64,000 bases of DNA from Desulfoglaeba alkanexedens ALDC (GTDB taxonomy: Bacteria; Desulfobacterota; Syntrophobacteria; Syntrophobacterales; DSM-9756), in contig NZ_CP040098.1 of the NCBI RefSeq assembly GCF_005377625.1, forward strand, positions 3,213,279 through 3,277,278. The letters run 5' to 3'. Below the pieces are notes generated by a model. The model saw only the letters and a list, made by a program, of their open reading frames with translations. It did not search any database and was not told where the DNA came from. Below are positions 50,835-60,014 of the stretch, in pieces. Each line of letters opens with the position of its first letter. Positions within the stretch are counted from its first letter, which is position 1. The position numbers were made by a program, and so were the translations under genes.

Positions 50835-51272
50835 ATGGCGGAAAGAACAGATCCTCCCGCATTTCGATACCCAGTGCAGCAAACCCTGGATCTGCACACG
50901 TTTTCCCCGTCCGAGGCCGCGTCTCTGATCGACGATTATCTCCGGGCGGCCGCCGATAAGGGCTACAGCGAGGTCGTCATCGTTCACGGGAAGGGAACCG
51001 GCAAACTCAGAAGGCGAGTCCACGGCGTGCTTTCGACCCATCCCATGGTGGCCGGATTTCGGGAAGCCGAGCCTTGGCGAGGCGGCTGGGGCGCCACCGT
51101 GGTAGCCATCGCTATGCCGGAAGAAGCGGGGGCGGGAAAAGGGGGCTCCAAGGGTGCTGTCGGGCCGCGTCGGGGCAAACGGCCGCCGTTGCGGATCCGC
51201 TCGGCGCAATGGGCATTGGGGGCGGCGGCGGGAGCCGCTCTCGGGTGGCTCCTGTGGCATGCTTTGGAATGA
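50835..51272 (+). CDS. Smr-domain protein with C-terminal membrane anchor
   Basis: Protein of 145 residues. The Smr domain (about 15-95) shows LDLHTFSPSEAASLIDDYL and the VVIVHGKGTGKLRRRV motif, ending WGATVVAI. The C-terminus (about 122-143) is a hydrophobic helix, AQWALGAAAGAALGWLLW, preceded by a strongly basic stretch (GPRRGKRPPLRIR). That pattern suggests a tail anchor with the Smr domain in the cytoplasm. Smr domains can nick RNA or DNA; substrate is unknown. ATG 50835 has no strong ribosome site. Confidence 0.83.
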   Translation: MAERTDPPAFRYPVQQTLDLHTFSPSEAASLIDDYLRAAADKGYSEVVIVHGKGTGKLRRRVHGVLSTHPMVAGFREAEPWRGGWGATVVAIAMPEEAGAGKGGSKGAVGPRRGKRPPLRIRSAQWALGAAAGAALGWLLWHALE

Positions 51273-51367
51273 TTTCCACCGGGGTGAACTTCAATCTCCG
51301 GACGACGCGAAGCCGCGTGACAGCGCCCGAAAAATCCTTCCCAGCGCTGATGCCTCAAGCCGGCGCG

Positions 51368-52156
51368 TCAAAGCTCCCGCTTCCTCCGCAGTTCCCGGGC
51401 TTCCCGCTTCCACCCGCCCGACCTGGCCCCCTTTTTCGATTTCTTCGGCGTTCCGCTAACGGGCGGTTCGTTCTGCCCGGAAGATCCCGCCAGTCGATCC
51501 GCGGTCACGAAGAAGGAGCCCCCCAGGGCTTCCTCCGAAAGGGCGCGCTGCGCCCGCCTCTCCTTGGGGACCCGAAGCTTGGCGGGCTCCCGTTCCAGGA
51601 ACTCCAAGGACATTTTCGGGAACACCAGGAACCGGACCGGCAGGTTGGCGGCGAGGAACAGGTGTTCACCGGATTTCAGGAAAACGATCCCGCTTTCGTG
51701 GGCTTCGGCGGCTAGAATATCGACGGCTATGGGATCGGGATCTCGGCGCCGGGCGATCCGGAGCGCCAGGTCCTTGTCCACGGCGAGCGGCATGAAGGGG
51801 CGTCCCGAGGCGAGGAGCCCGTTGGCGGCTGCATGAGGGTATTGCTTACGGCGTATGGCGAAGTAAAGCCGCCGCGGCGGAACCGCCGGCCGGTACCGCG
51901 GCACGGGCTCTGCCTCCTTCAGCCGCAGAACCCGGTCCACGAGCCGGAAGGGCATCTCGATCCCGAGGAAATCGATTTCCTGCAGGTGCGCATCGCGCAC
52001 GAAGCGCAGGCCGGGGTCCTCGTGAAGCGCCAGGAGAAAGTCCTTCCAGGGCATGGTACCGTCTTCGTCCCAAAACAGGCCGAATGCGTCGGGCATGTGG
52101 CAGCCGATGGCCGCAAGGGTCTTGGCCAGAGTCTTCGGGGGAATCTTCGCGCTCAT
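51368..52156 (-). CDS. divergent KptA/Tpt1-fold protein
   Basis: Protein of 262 residues whose pattern follows RNA 2'-phosphotransferase. An N-lobe with CHMPDAFGLFWDEDGTMPW resembles LRHxPExxGLxxDxxGW. The C-lobe PPRRLYFAIRR, GLLASGRPFMPLA and SGEHLFLAANLPVRFL resemble PPEFLYHGT, GLxxxxRxxVHLS and NGVWLTxxVP. The catalytic Arg-His is Cys-His, and the HGT and VHLS motifs are not conserved, so NAD-dependent activity is doubtful. The last 60 residues are Lys/Arg/Ser-rich. ATG 52156 is preceded by AAGGG; the tRNA-overlapping upstream frame is rejected. It is divergent from tRNA-Gly. Confidence 0.55.
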   Translation of the reverse strand: MSAKIPPKTLAKTLAAIGCHMPDAFGLFWDEDGTMPWKDFLLALHEDPGLRFVRDAHLQEIDFLGIEMPFRLVDRVLRLKEAEPVPRYRPAVPPRRLYFAIRRKQYPHAAANGLLASGRPFMPLAVDKDLALRIARRRDPDPIAVDILAAEAHESGIVFLKSGEHLFLAANLPVRFLVFPKMSLEFLEREPAKLRVPKERRAQRALSEEALGGSFFVTADRLAGSSGQNEPPVSGTPKKSKKGARSGGWKREARELRRKREL

Positions 52157-52220
52157 GGTGAGCCCTTCTTTAATTCTGTTTACATAATATACATTATCGG
52201 ACGTTGAGATTCTTTTTCTC

Positions 52221-52249
52221 TTGACTCCCCAAGCCGGTTGCGGTACACA
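52221..52249 (+). promoter_or_regulatory. sigma-70-type promoter of tRNA-Gly
   Basis: TTGACT (52221-52226) and TACACA (52244-52249) with a 17-base spacer, ending 14 bases before the tRNA. Confidence 0.65.
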
Positions 52250-52263
52250 GCTTCCCGCACCGA

Positions 52264-52338
52264 GCGGGAATAACTCAGCGGTAGAGTGCGACCTTGCCAA
52301 GGTCGAAGTCGCGGGTTCGAATCCCGTTTCCCGCTCCA
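52264..52338 (+). tRNA. tRNA-Gly (GCC)
   Basis: Complete cloverleaf with encoded CCA. Acceptor GCGGGAA/TTCCCGC, D stem ACTC/GAGT, anticodon stem CGACC/GGTCG with loop TTGCCAA (anticodon GCC), and T stem GCGGG/CCCGT. Discriminator base is T. Confidence 0.97.
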
Positions 52339-52471
52339 TAGCCAATCAAACCCCGGGGCAAGTCGATTGCCCCTTTTTTGTGCCGTACGTTTCCCCGCCG
52401 CTACCGCCTTGCGCGCGTTCGGCCGACAAGCCGTTGTCCAAGGCCTTCCGATGCGATAACGTTGGGATCAG

Positions 52472-53551
52472 ATGAGTCGATTCAACACACGGAACGCTTC
52501 CATGACGAAAACCCGGTCCAAGCCTTACCGTCCCGCTGAACTCAAGCCCATCATCCGGTGGCGCTCCCGAACCGAAGCGCTCAAGGCCCTGCACGGCCTC
52601 TTTAACTACAAGGATCGGGCCCTCATCACCATCGATCCGGACCCTGATTCCATCGCCTCGGCCATGGCCCTCAAACGCCTCCTCTGGCGTCATGTTCAAA
52701 GCACCGCCATCGGCATCATCCGACCCATCAAGCGCCTGAACAACCTTACCATGGTCCGGCTCCTGAAACTCCCCCTGATCCAGCTGAATGAAAAGAACAT
52801 CAAGGATTTCGACAAGTACCTGCTGGTGGACGGGCAACCGTCCCACCACGAGCTGTTCCAGAAAGTCCCCTATACGGCCGTCATCGACCATCATCCCGTA
52901 AAGTCCGAGCCGGACGCTCCCTTCGTCGACATCCGGCCTCACTATGGCGCCGTTTCCACCATGATGACCGAATATCTGCGCGCAGCCGCCATCAAACCGT
53001 CCCAGACGCTGGCCACCGCCCTGATCTACGGGATCAAGACGGATACCCGCAACTTCGAACGCCAGACCCTGGAAGAAGACGTCAAGGCCTTCCTGTACCT
53101 TTTCAGCCGAGCCAATCATAACATACTGAGAAAGATCGAGATCTCCGACCTTTCGCTCCGCGACCTCGCTCTTTTCAAGGAAGCCATCGAAAACAAGACG
53201 GTGTCCCGGGACCGGATCTACTCCCATCTGGAAAAGGTAAATTCCCCGGATATTCTTGTTATCATTGCTGAATTCATGCTGAAGGTCCACGATATCTCAT
53301 GGTCCATCGTCTCCGGCGTCCACGGCGATCAGCTGGTGGTGATCGTCCGAAACGACGGGTACCGCAAGGACGCCGGAAAGGCGGTCACCCGTGCCTTTTC
53401 CGGGCTGGGAAATGCGGGCGGCCACAAGGCCATGGCCCGCGCCGAAATCCCGCTTGCCGCACTGGACCCGCTGCTCCAGCGGAAGACGCCCACGGCCATC
53501 GCCCGTTTCGTCAAGCGCCGTTTCGCCGTCGGCCATCCTGCTTCCAAGTAA
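52472..53551 (+). CDS. DHH-family phosphoesterase (NrnA-like)
   Basis: Protein of 359 residues with DHH and DHHA1 domains. The first metal segment is [13 protein letters not shown] near residue 54, a variant of the usual xHxNPDxDA. The DHH signature is VIDHHPV near 137. [11 protein letters not shown] and the DHHA1 motif [15 protein letters not shown] follow. Members degrade nanoRNA, pAp or cyclic dinucleotides. The Asp in place of His in the first motif is unusual and could affect metal use. ATG 52472 is used; ATG 52502 is an alternative. Confidence 0.87.
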   Translation: MSRFNTRNASMTKTRSKPYRPAELKPIIRWRSRTEALKALHGLFNYKDRALITIDPDPDSIASAMALKRLLWRHVQSTAIGIIRPIKRLNNLTMVRLLKLPLIQLNEKNIKDFDKYLLVDGQPSHHELFQKVPYTAVIDHHPVKSEPDAPFVDIRPHYGAVSTMMTEYLRAAAIKPSQTLATALIYGIKTDTRNFERQTLEEDVKAFLYLFSRANHNILRKIEISDLSLRDLALFKEAIENKTVSRDRIYSHLEKVNSPDILVIIAEFMLKVHDISWSIVSGVHGDQLVVIVRNDGYRKDAGKAVTRAFSGLGNAGGHKAMARAEIPLAALDPLLQRKTPTAIARFVKRRFAVGHPASK

Positions 53552-53556
53552 CAGCC

Positions 53557-54012
53557 ATGAGCATTCCCAGGAAAACGGTGGAAATTTTCACCGACGGCGC
53601 CTGTTCCGGAAATCCAGGTCCAGGGGGATGGGCGGCGATCCTCCGTTATAAGGGAGTGGAAAAGGAACTTTGCGGGTTCTGCCCCCGAACCACCAGCAAC
53701 CGTATGGAGTTGAAAGCCGTCCTGGAATCCCTAAAAGCACTCAAGGAACCCTGCCACGTGATCCTTTACACCGATTCCCGTTACCTCAAGGACGGCATCA
53801 CCCGCTGGATTCAAAAATGGTTGCGTAACGGCTGGATGACGACTTCAAAGGAGCCGGTGAAAAACAGGGAACTCTGGGAAGAGCTGCACCGGCAAATCCA
53901 GCGTCACCGAATCGACTGGCACTGGGTGCCGGGCCACAGCGGCCACCCGGAAAACGAGCGATGCGACCGCCTGGCCAAAGAAGCCATCCAGCGGGGCCGG
54001 CGGAACGGCTGA
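53557..54012 (+). CDS. rnhA: ribonuclease HI
   Basis: RNase H of 151 residues. The catalytic acidic residues are in [16 protein letters not shown] (Asp), [12 protein letters not shown] (Glu), [12 protein letters not shown] (Asp) and [15 protein letters not shown] (Asp), in the expected order. A WVPGHSGH segment carries the mobile His. ATG 53557 lies five bases after the DHH-gene stop. Convergent to the formate dehydrogenase gene, with a hairpin between. Confidence 0.96.
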   Translation: MSIPRKTVEIFTDGACSGNPGPGGWAAILRYKGVEKELCGFCPRTTSNRMELKAVLESLKALKEPCHVILYTDSRYLKDGITRWIQKWLRNGWMTTSKEPVKNRELWEELHRQIQRHRIDWHWVPGHSGHPENERCDRLAKEAIQRGRRNG

Positions 54013-54027
54013 GACTAAAGCCGCAGG

Positions 54028-54065
54028 CCTGGGGGATCGGCATGCGTCAGCGCCGATCCCCCAGG
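54028..54065. terminator. bidirectional hairpin between rnhA and fdhA-2
   Basis: Perfect 14-pair stem CCTGGGGGATCGGC / GCCGATCCCCCAGG around a 10-base loop, without a T-tract. It sits in the convergent gap. Confidence 0.7.
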
Positions 54066-54102
54066 TCGCAGCGATTCTCCGGCGGCCGCCCCGACGCCGG
54101 CA

Positions 54103-56139
54103 TCAGGCGGCCTGTTCGATTTTCACCGCGCAGACCTTGTATTCCGGGATCTTGCAAACAGGGTCGAGAGCCGCGATGGTGAGCACGTTGGCCGCGCTTT
54201 CGGCGAAATGGAACGGCATGAACACCACGCCCTTCCCGATCCGTTCCGTCAGCGAAATGCGCGTCACGATGCTCCCGCGCCGGCTGCTCACCCTCACCCG
54301 ATCGCCGTCCTGACATCTCAGCGCCGCCGCGTCTTCAGGGTGTATCTCCATGACCGCCTCGGGCATTTCCCGGTGGAGGTGCGGCGAAACGCGGGTCATG
54401 GTTCCGGTGTGATAGTGGGCGTAGGAACGCCCTGTGGTGAACCAGAAGGGATAGCTTTCGTCCGGCATCTCCGCGGGATCGCGGTAGTCGATGGCGTGAA
54501 AGAGTCCCTTGCCTCGAGCGAAGCGGTCCTTGTGGAGGTACGGGGTCCCCGGGTGGTCGGGGGTCGGGCAGGGCCAGCAGAGCCCCTCCTCTTCAAGTCG
54601 CGGGTAGCTCATGCCCGCGTACGACGGCGTGACCTGCGTGATTTCCTTGAACACGTCCTCCGCATCACCGTAGTTCATGGCGTACCCGATCCGGTTGGAA
54701 AGGTCCTGGATGATTGCCCAGTCGACGCGGGCTTCCCCGGGGGGGTTCACCGCCTTGCGCACCCTCTGAACCCGGCGTTCGGAATTGGTGAAGGTTCCGT
54801 CCTTTTCGGCGAAGGAGGAAGCCGGAAACACCACGTGGGCCAGTTCCGTGGTCGGGGTCGGGAAGATGTCGATGACGCAGAGGAATTCCACAGCTTCCAG
54901 GGCATGCTTCACGTGCTGCAAGTCGGGGTCGCTCACCAGGGGGTTTTCCCCGAGGATGACCATGGCCTTCACGCTTCCCTTGAGGATCCCGTCCATCATT
55001 TCCATGACGGTGAGGCCCACCGAAGGCGAAAGCGGCGCATTCCAGGCCTTCGCGAATTTTTCCTGGATTTCCGGAACAGTGACCGCCTGATAACCGGGGT
55101 ATACGTTGGGAAGTCCGCCCATGTCGCAGGCGCCCTGCACGTTGTTCTGTCCCCGCAGCGGGTTGACGCCGGTGGAGGGCCGGCCGATGTGGCCGCACAG
55201 CATGGCCAGGTTCGCCAGCGTCTTGACATTGTCCACGCCGGTCACATGTTGGGTGATCCCCATGCAGTAGACGATGGAACTCGATTCCGCCTTGGCATAG
55301 AGCTCTGCCATCCGGACGATGTCGTCCGCCGGTACTCCGGTGATCCGCTCCGTACGCTCGGGTGTGAACGTTTCGATCACCTCCACCAGCGCGTCGAAGT
55401 TTTCGGTCCGTTCGTCGATGAAGGCCTGATTGTGCCAGCCGTTCTTGTAGATCACGTGCATCATGCCGTTAACGAGCGCCACATCGCTTCCCAGGCGCTG
55501 GCGCACGTACACATCGGCGAAACGCGCCATCTGGATTTCGCGCGGGTCGGCGACGATGAGTTTCGCTCCCTTGGCCTTCGCCCGGTAGATCCGCGTGGCG
55601 ACCAGCGGATGGGCGACCGTGGTGTTGGATCCGATGATGAAAATGCAGTCCGCATCCGCCAATTCGTCGATGGAATTGGTCATGGCTCCGCTTCCGAACG
55701 CTGCGGCAAGACCTGCCACGGTGGAGGAGTGTCAGAGACGGGCACAGTGATCAATGTTGTTGGTTCCGATGGCGGCTCTCGCAAATTTCTGCAGCACATA
55801 ATTGTCTTCGTTGGTGCACTTGGCGGAGGTGAGAAGGGCAATGCTGTCGGGCCCGTGCTCGTCCCGGATACGCTTGAGCTGCGAAGCCGCAAACCCCAGT
55901 GCGTCCTCCCAGGTCGCGTTCCGGAGAGCCCCGTCCTTCCGCATCAGCGGGTTCCTCAGCCGTTTCGGATGCTGGACGAATTCGTGCACATTCCATCCCT
56001 TGATGCAGAGTTTCCCCTCGTTCACCGGGCTGGTCTTGGACGGCAGCGCACTGATGATCTTTCCGTCCAGCACTTCCAGGTTGATCCCGCAACCGCAACC
56101 GCAGTACGTGCACGTGGTGAGAACCGTCTGGTAGTCCAT
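54103..56139 (-). CDS. fdhA: formate dehydrogenase alpha subunit, short selenoprotein
   Basis: Second catalytic formate dehydrogenase subunit, 678 residues with UGA 55732-55734 read as selenocysteine 136. The context NNIDHCARL-U-HSSTVAG matches the first enzyme. This one begins directly at the MGD/Fe-S domain (TTCTYCGCGCGINLEVL), without the NuoG-like front. Later segments such as NPLRGQNNVQGACDMGGLPN and EKDGTFTNSERRVQRVRKAV are typical. It resembles the about 680-residue archaeal-type FdhA. AAGGAG precedes ATG 56139. It is alone on its strand, and the rnf operon starts 312 bases away in the opposite direction. Confidence 0.93.
55703..55734 (-). promoter_or_regulatory. SECIS-like hairpin of fdhA-2
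   Basis: Loop GGTCT lies 18 bases after the UGA, on a six-pair stem GTGGCA / TGCCGC. Compared with the element at 35113-35144 the loop-closing pair changes from C-G to A-T, both by synonymous changes. Confidence 0.85.
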
Positions 56140-56451
56140 TCCGTTACTCCTTAAAGAAGAGAGTCCGCCTTCCCTGTGGAATTTGGGATTTTGCTTATCA
56201 CACCCCGATGTGCAAATCAAGCCGAGTCCATGGGGATCCGGCGGCCCTTTGTGCTATTCCTCTCAAATCTTCTTGACAAGCGCCGCATTGATTCACTATA
56301 ACCCGCCTTGATGTCGATAGGACAGCACCGAAGGGGCCGTCCGTCAGGCAGGAAGGATCTCGGTGGAAGACCGCGTCTTTTCTTCGGCGGCCAATGTTAC
56401 TCATTTCACATACCATCCATCCAACCTTTGTCCCATGTCGTCAGGTGGCGT
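56140..56451. promoter_or_regulatory. divergent intergenic region between fdhA-2 and rnfC
   Basis: About 310 bases between two divergent genes. It contains the plus-strand promoter at 56273-56302. The minus-strand side shows no convincing promoter. Any shared regulation of formate dehydrogenase and Rnf would have to act here. Confidence 0.5.
56273..56302 (+). promoter_or_regulatory. sigma-70-type promoter of the rnf operon
   Basis: TTGACA (56273-56278) and TATAAC (56297-56302) with an 18-base spacer, about 150 bases before the rnfC start. Confidence 0.7.
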
Positions 56452-57783
56452 ATGAAGCTCACCACGATCCGAAGCACCGCCGTTGCCGTGCCCTCCGCCG
56501 ATCCGGCCGTGGTCTCGGCTCCTACCCCCCGGCGCGTGGTTTTGCCTCTCGGGGGACCTTGGGGCAAGGCGACGCCTCTGGTCTCGGACGGGGAGACCGT
56601 CCGGGCCGGCCAGCGGGTCGCCGAAAGGCCCGATTTGCGGCTCCCGGCCGTTTACGCTCCCATCAGCGGCCGTGTTGACGGGATAAGAGACAAGTACCGC
56701 CATACCGGAGAAAAGGGCCCGGCGCTCGTCATTGTCGGTAACGGGTCCCAAGAACCGCCGGCATCGGAAAAGCCGCCCCTGGACGATCCGGTGGCCCTTG
56801 CGCGGTTTCTGGCGTCGGTGGCTCCCCCCGAAGTGGATCCCCATCCCTGGCCTCCTGCAGCCCGCCTGGCGTCGCCGGAAGTGGCGGCGAAGGCGCTGGA
56901 TCTCACGGATCCTCCCTTCGATCGCCCGCTGGAAACCCTTATCCTGAACGCGCTGGACCGCCAGCCGGGTGATCTTCTTCGGCGGACCGTGGCGCGGCGT
57001 TTTTTTCGGGAGCTGGCTGAAGCGGTGCCGCAGCTCCGGGCCCTTTCGGGCGCTCGGCGCATTGTCTTCGCCTGGTACCAGGGAAGCGATCTTCCGAGGG
57101 ATCTTCAGGAAGCGCTCCAGAGGGCCGGCGTGGACATCGTGCGGCTGCCCTGCAAGTATCCCATCGCCCTGGAACCGCTCCTGGTGCAGGCGGTGACCGG
57201 AAAGGAAGTCCCCATGCCGGAAGGCGATACACGTCGGCTCGGATGCGCCGTGCTGGACGTGTGCACCGCAGTGTCTCTGAGCCGGTCCATGGCGACGGGA
57301 ACGGCGCCGCTCACCGCTTTCCTCCAGTTCGCTGTTCCCTCGCGCAAGATGATGACCGTGTACGAGGTTACCACCGGCACGCCGCTGGAGGAACTCACGG
57401 CCCAAACGGAACGACCCCATGGGGCGCCTTCGAAGGTGATCGCAGGCGGGCTCTTTCTGGGCTATGCCCAACACGATCTGTCGGTCCCCCTCACCTCGGA
57501 CGTGGAATCCGTCTTCTTTCTCGGCCCGGGGGAAGCCGCCGGCTACAATTACCGCGCCTGCTTCAACTGCGGCAACTGCGTGGATCGGTGTCCGGTGAAC
57601 CTCATGCCCAACGAACTGGGGAAATACTGTGAATTCGGCCGATTCGAAGAAGCCGAACGCCAGCACCTGTTCCAGTGCATAGAGTGCGGGCTGTGCGCCT
57701 ACGTGTGCCCCGCCAACCGCCCTATGCTTCACCTGCTGCGATACGGAAAGCATGAACTCATCCAGATGAGGAAGGAGTCATGA
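56452..57783 (+). CDS. rnfC: Rnf complex subunit RnfC
   Basis: Peripheral NADH-facing subunit of the Rnf ferredoxin:NAD+ oxidoreductase, 443 residues from ATG 56452 (AGGTGG upstream). The barrel-sandwich N-terminus has VVLPLGGPWGKATPLVSDGE and VYAPISGRV. The C-terminal half carries two 4Fe-4S motifs, ACFNCGNCVDRCP near 375 and QCIECGLCAYVCP near 415. Its stop overlaps the rnfD start (ATGA), and the six genes rnfC-D-G-E-A-B follow without interruption. Confidence 0.96.
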   Translation: MKLTTIRSTAVAVPSADPAVVSAPTPRRVVLPLGGPWGKATPLVSDGETVRAGQRVAERPDLRLPAVYAPISGRVDGIRDKYRHTGEKGPALVIVGNGSQEPPASEKPPLDDPVALARFLASVAPPEVDPHPWPPAARLASPEVAAKALDLTDPPFDRPLETLILNALDRQPGDLLRRTVARRFFRELAEAVPQLRALSGARRIVFAWYQGSDLPRDLQEALQRAGVDIVRLPCKYPIALEPLLVQAVTGKEVPMPEGDTRRLGCAVLDVCTAVSLSRSMATGTAPLTAFLQFAVPSRKMMTVYEVTTGTPLEELTAQTERPHGAPSKVIAGGLFLGYAQHDLSVPLTSDVESVFFLGPGEAAGYNYRACFNCGNCVDRCPVNLMPNELGKYCEFGRFEEAERQHLFQCIECGLCAYVCPANRPMLHLLRYGKHELIQMRKES

Positions 57784-58769
57784 AGCGCCCTGATCTCTTG
57801 GTATCCATGCCGCCGCATGTGCATGCGGGGTATTCGATCCGCCGGATGATGACCGACATGCTCATCGCTCTCCTTCCCTGCATTTTCGCGGGATGGTTCT
57901 TCTTCGGCGTCCGGGCGGTGTGGATCGTGGCCCTTTGTGCCGTCACGGCGCCCGTCACGGAAGCCCTCTGGCTGAAAGCGCTTCGAAGACCGGTCTACGC
58001 CGCCGACGGAAGTGCCGTGGTGACCGGGGTTCTTTTGGGCCTTGTCTTATCGCCCGAAGTTCCCTGGTGGTGCGCGGTCCTGGGAACGGTCACGGCAATC
58101 ATCGTCGGAAAGGAACTTTACGGCGGGGTCGGTAGTCATCCGTTCAGTTCCGTGCTGGTGGGCTGGGCGTTCGTGTTCATTTCGTATGGAGTGCTCCTCG
58201 AATACTTTCCGCCGGCGGAACCTAGGGGCCTGCTGGCGCCCGGCGGCATCCTGGAATACCCGCCGCAGGACACCCTCAAACTTTACCCGGGACCCGAAGG
58301 GCTGGCCATTTTGCAGGACGTTCCGCTCATGGATCTCTTTCTTGGCAACGTTCCCGGTACCGCCGGAACCACCTCCGTCCTGGCCGTGCTCGTGGGCGGG
58401 CTTTACCTACTGGCCCGAAGAGTGATCCGCTGGCACATCCCCGTCTTTTTCGTCCTTTCGACGTATGTGTTCGCCTTCATCAGCTGGAAGCTCGATCCCG
58501 CAGCCTCCGCCCCCCCGCTGGTCCATGTGCTTTCGGGCTGGGTGATGCTGGGAGGGTTTTTTCTCGCCACGGAACGTGGGACCTGCCCCGTAACGGTGCC
58601 GGGAATGATCCTCTACGGCATCGGCTGCGGGTGTCTCACCATGATCATTCGCATCTGGGGCACGTACATGGAAGGGGTTCCGTTCGCGATCCTTCTCATG
58701 AACGGCATGACGCCCATCCTGGATCGGCTGCGCCCCAAGGTCATAGGGAGGGTGAAAGAAGTTGCGTGA
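57780..58769 (+). CDS. rnfD: Rnf complex subunit RnfD
   Basis: Membrane subunit of 329 residues with about nine transmembrane helices. N-terminal PPHVHAGYSIRRMMTDMLIALL and AADGSAVVTGVLLGL are typical. The covalent FMN threonine is likely Thr198 in NVPGTAGTTSVLAV, by comparison with the Escherichia coli RsxD site in GETS. Part of the sodium- or proton-translocating core. It overlaps rnfC at the start and rnfG at the end. Confidence 0.95.
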   Translation: MKRPDLLVSMPPHVHAGYSIRRMMTDMLIALLPCIFAGWFFFGVRAVWIVALCAVTAPVTEALWLKALRRPVYAADGSAVVTGVLLGLVLSPEVPWWCAVLGTVTAIIVGKELYGGVGSHPFSSVLVGWAFVFISYGVLLEYFPPAEPRGLLAPGGILEYPPQDTLKLYPGPEGLAILQDVPLMDLFLGNVPGTAGTTSVLAVLVGGLYLLARRVIRWHIPVFFVLSTYVFAFISWKLDPAASAPPLVHVLSGWVMLGGFFLATERGTCPVTVPGMILYGIGCGCLTMIIRIWGTYMEGVPFAILLMNGMTPILDRLRPKVIGRVKEVA

Positions 58770-59346
58770 CCTCATCCGAATGGTAGTCGTCCTCACGGCG
58801 ATCTCCGGAACCTCCGGGCTGGTCCTTTCCTACGTGAACGAAGCGACCAGAGAGCCGCGGGAATACCAACTGCTCAAATACGTCAAGGGACCGTCGCTCA
58901 ATGCCGTTCTTCCCGAAGGTTACGAAAACGATCCCATCACCGACAAGATCGTGGTGGCGGTTGGGACCGATGACAAGGGAAAGCCGGTCGAAAAGACAGT
59001 GTTTCCCGCCAAGAAGGGAGACGAAATCATCGCGTTAGCCTACGATGCGGAAGCCACCGGGTACCACGGCACCGTATCGGTCATGGTGGGGTTCGCCCCC
59101 GACGGGAGAATCACGGGGATGAGCGTCATGACGCACACCGAAACCCCGGGCCTCGGGGCCCGCATCACCGAAAGCGCCTTCACCGACCAGTTCAAAGGAC
59201 TCGAAGGACCCGACCAGCTGAAACTTTCCTCTGAGGGCGGCGCCATCGACGGGATCAGCGGGGCGACGATTTCCAGCGCGGCGGCGCTGACGGCGGTGAA
59301 GCAGGCCGTGGAACTCTTCCCCAAGGTCAAAAAGGAGGTACTTTAG
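58762..59346 (+). CDS. rnfG: Rnf complex subunit RnfG
   Basis: Single-pass protein of 194 residues with a large extracytoplasmic FMN domain. The N-terminal helix is at about 5-25. The covalent FMN site is the SGATIS motif near residues 166-171, with Thr169 the acceptor. GMSVMTHTETPGLGARI upstream is also typical. The start is TTG 58762, overlapping the rnfD stop. Confidence 0.95.
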   Translation: MRDLIRMVVVLTAISGTSGLVLSYVNEATREPREYQLLKYVKGPSLNAVLPEGYENDPITDKIVVAVGTDDKGKPVEKTVFPAKKGDEIIALAYDAEATGYHGTVSVMVGFAPDGRITGMSVMTHTETPGLGARITESAFTDQFKGLEGPDQLKLSSEGGAIDGISGATISSAAALTAVKQAVELFPKVKKEVL

Positions 59347-59350
59347 AGCC

Positions 59351-59944
59351 ATGAGTGTGGTGAAAGAGTTTACCAAGGGTCTCTGGAAGGAGGTGCCGCC
59401 CTTCCGGCTGGTACTCGGCCTCTGCCCTGTGCTTGCCGTCACCACCGCCGCCAAGAACGGTCTCGGGATGGGCCTTGCCACCACCTTCGTCTTGGTGTGC
59501 TCTAATTTTCTGATCTCGTTGCTGAGAAAGGTCATCCCCAACAAGGTGCGCATCGCCGCTTACATCGTGATCATCGCCTCGTTCGTCGTGATCGTCGAAC
59601 TGGTCATGCAGGCGTTCTTCTACCCGCTGTACAAGGTTCTCGGCATCTTCATTCCCCTCATCGTCGTCAACTGCATCATCCTGGGCCGTGCCGAAGCGTT
59701 CGCCTCGAAAAACACCCTCCTTCCCTCCATCGCCGACGGCCTCGGTATGGGGCTCGGGTTCACATTGTCACTCACGTTTCTAGGAAGCCTTCGGGAACTG
59801 ATCGGAAGCGGCTCGATCTTCGGAGTGCCCATGGGCGGCGAGGCGTTCCTCCCCTTCAGCATCATGCTCAAGCCGCCGGGTGCCTTTTTGTGCCTGGCTT
59901 TGATTCTGGCCGGGATGAACCTCATCAGTGCCAAGAAGGGTTAA
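59351..59944 (+). CDS. rnfE: Rnf complex subunit RnfE
   Basis: Integral membrane subunit of 197 residues with six helices. VLGLCPVLAVTTAAKNGLG (with the conserved Cys near residue 25) and IPLIVVNCIILGRAEAFAS (second Cys) are hallmarks; in Rnf these cysteines with those of RnfA bind a membrane Fe-S cluster. Starts four bases after rnfG. GGAGG lies upstream. Confidence 0.95.
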   Translation: MSVVKEFTKGLWKEVPPFRLVLGLCPVLAVTTAAKNGLGMGLATTFVLVCSNFLISLLRKVIPNKVRIAAYIVIIASFVVIVELVMQAFFYPLYKVLGIFIPLIVVNCIILGRAEAFASKNTLLPSIADGLGMGLGFTLSLTFLGSLRELIGSGSIFGVPMGGEAFLPFSIMLKPPGAFLCLALILAGMNLISAKKG

Positions 59945-60014
59945 CGGGATGGGCTTGTCCCGGTGTTTTGGCTGAACGCTACACGAACCCGATGTAGACA
60001 AGGATGCTTTGACC

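Noticed and set aside
55719-55734. Apparent nonsense mutation splitting formate dehydrogenase 2
   Set aside because: Same selenocysteine context and hairpin as in the first enzyme.
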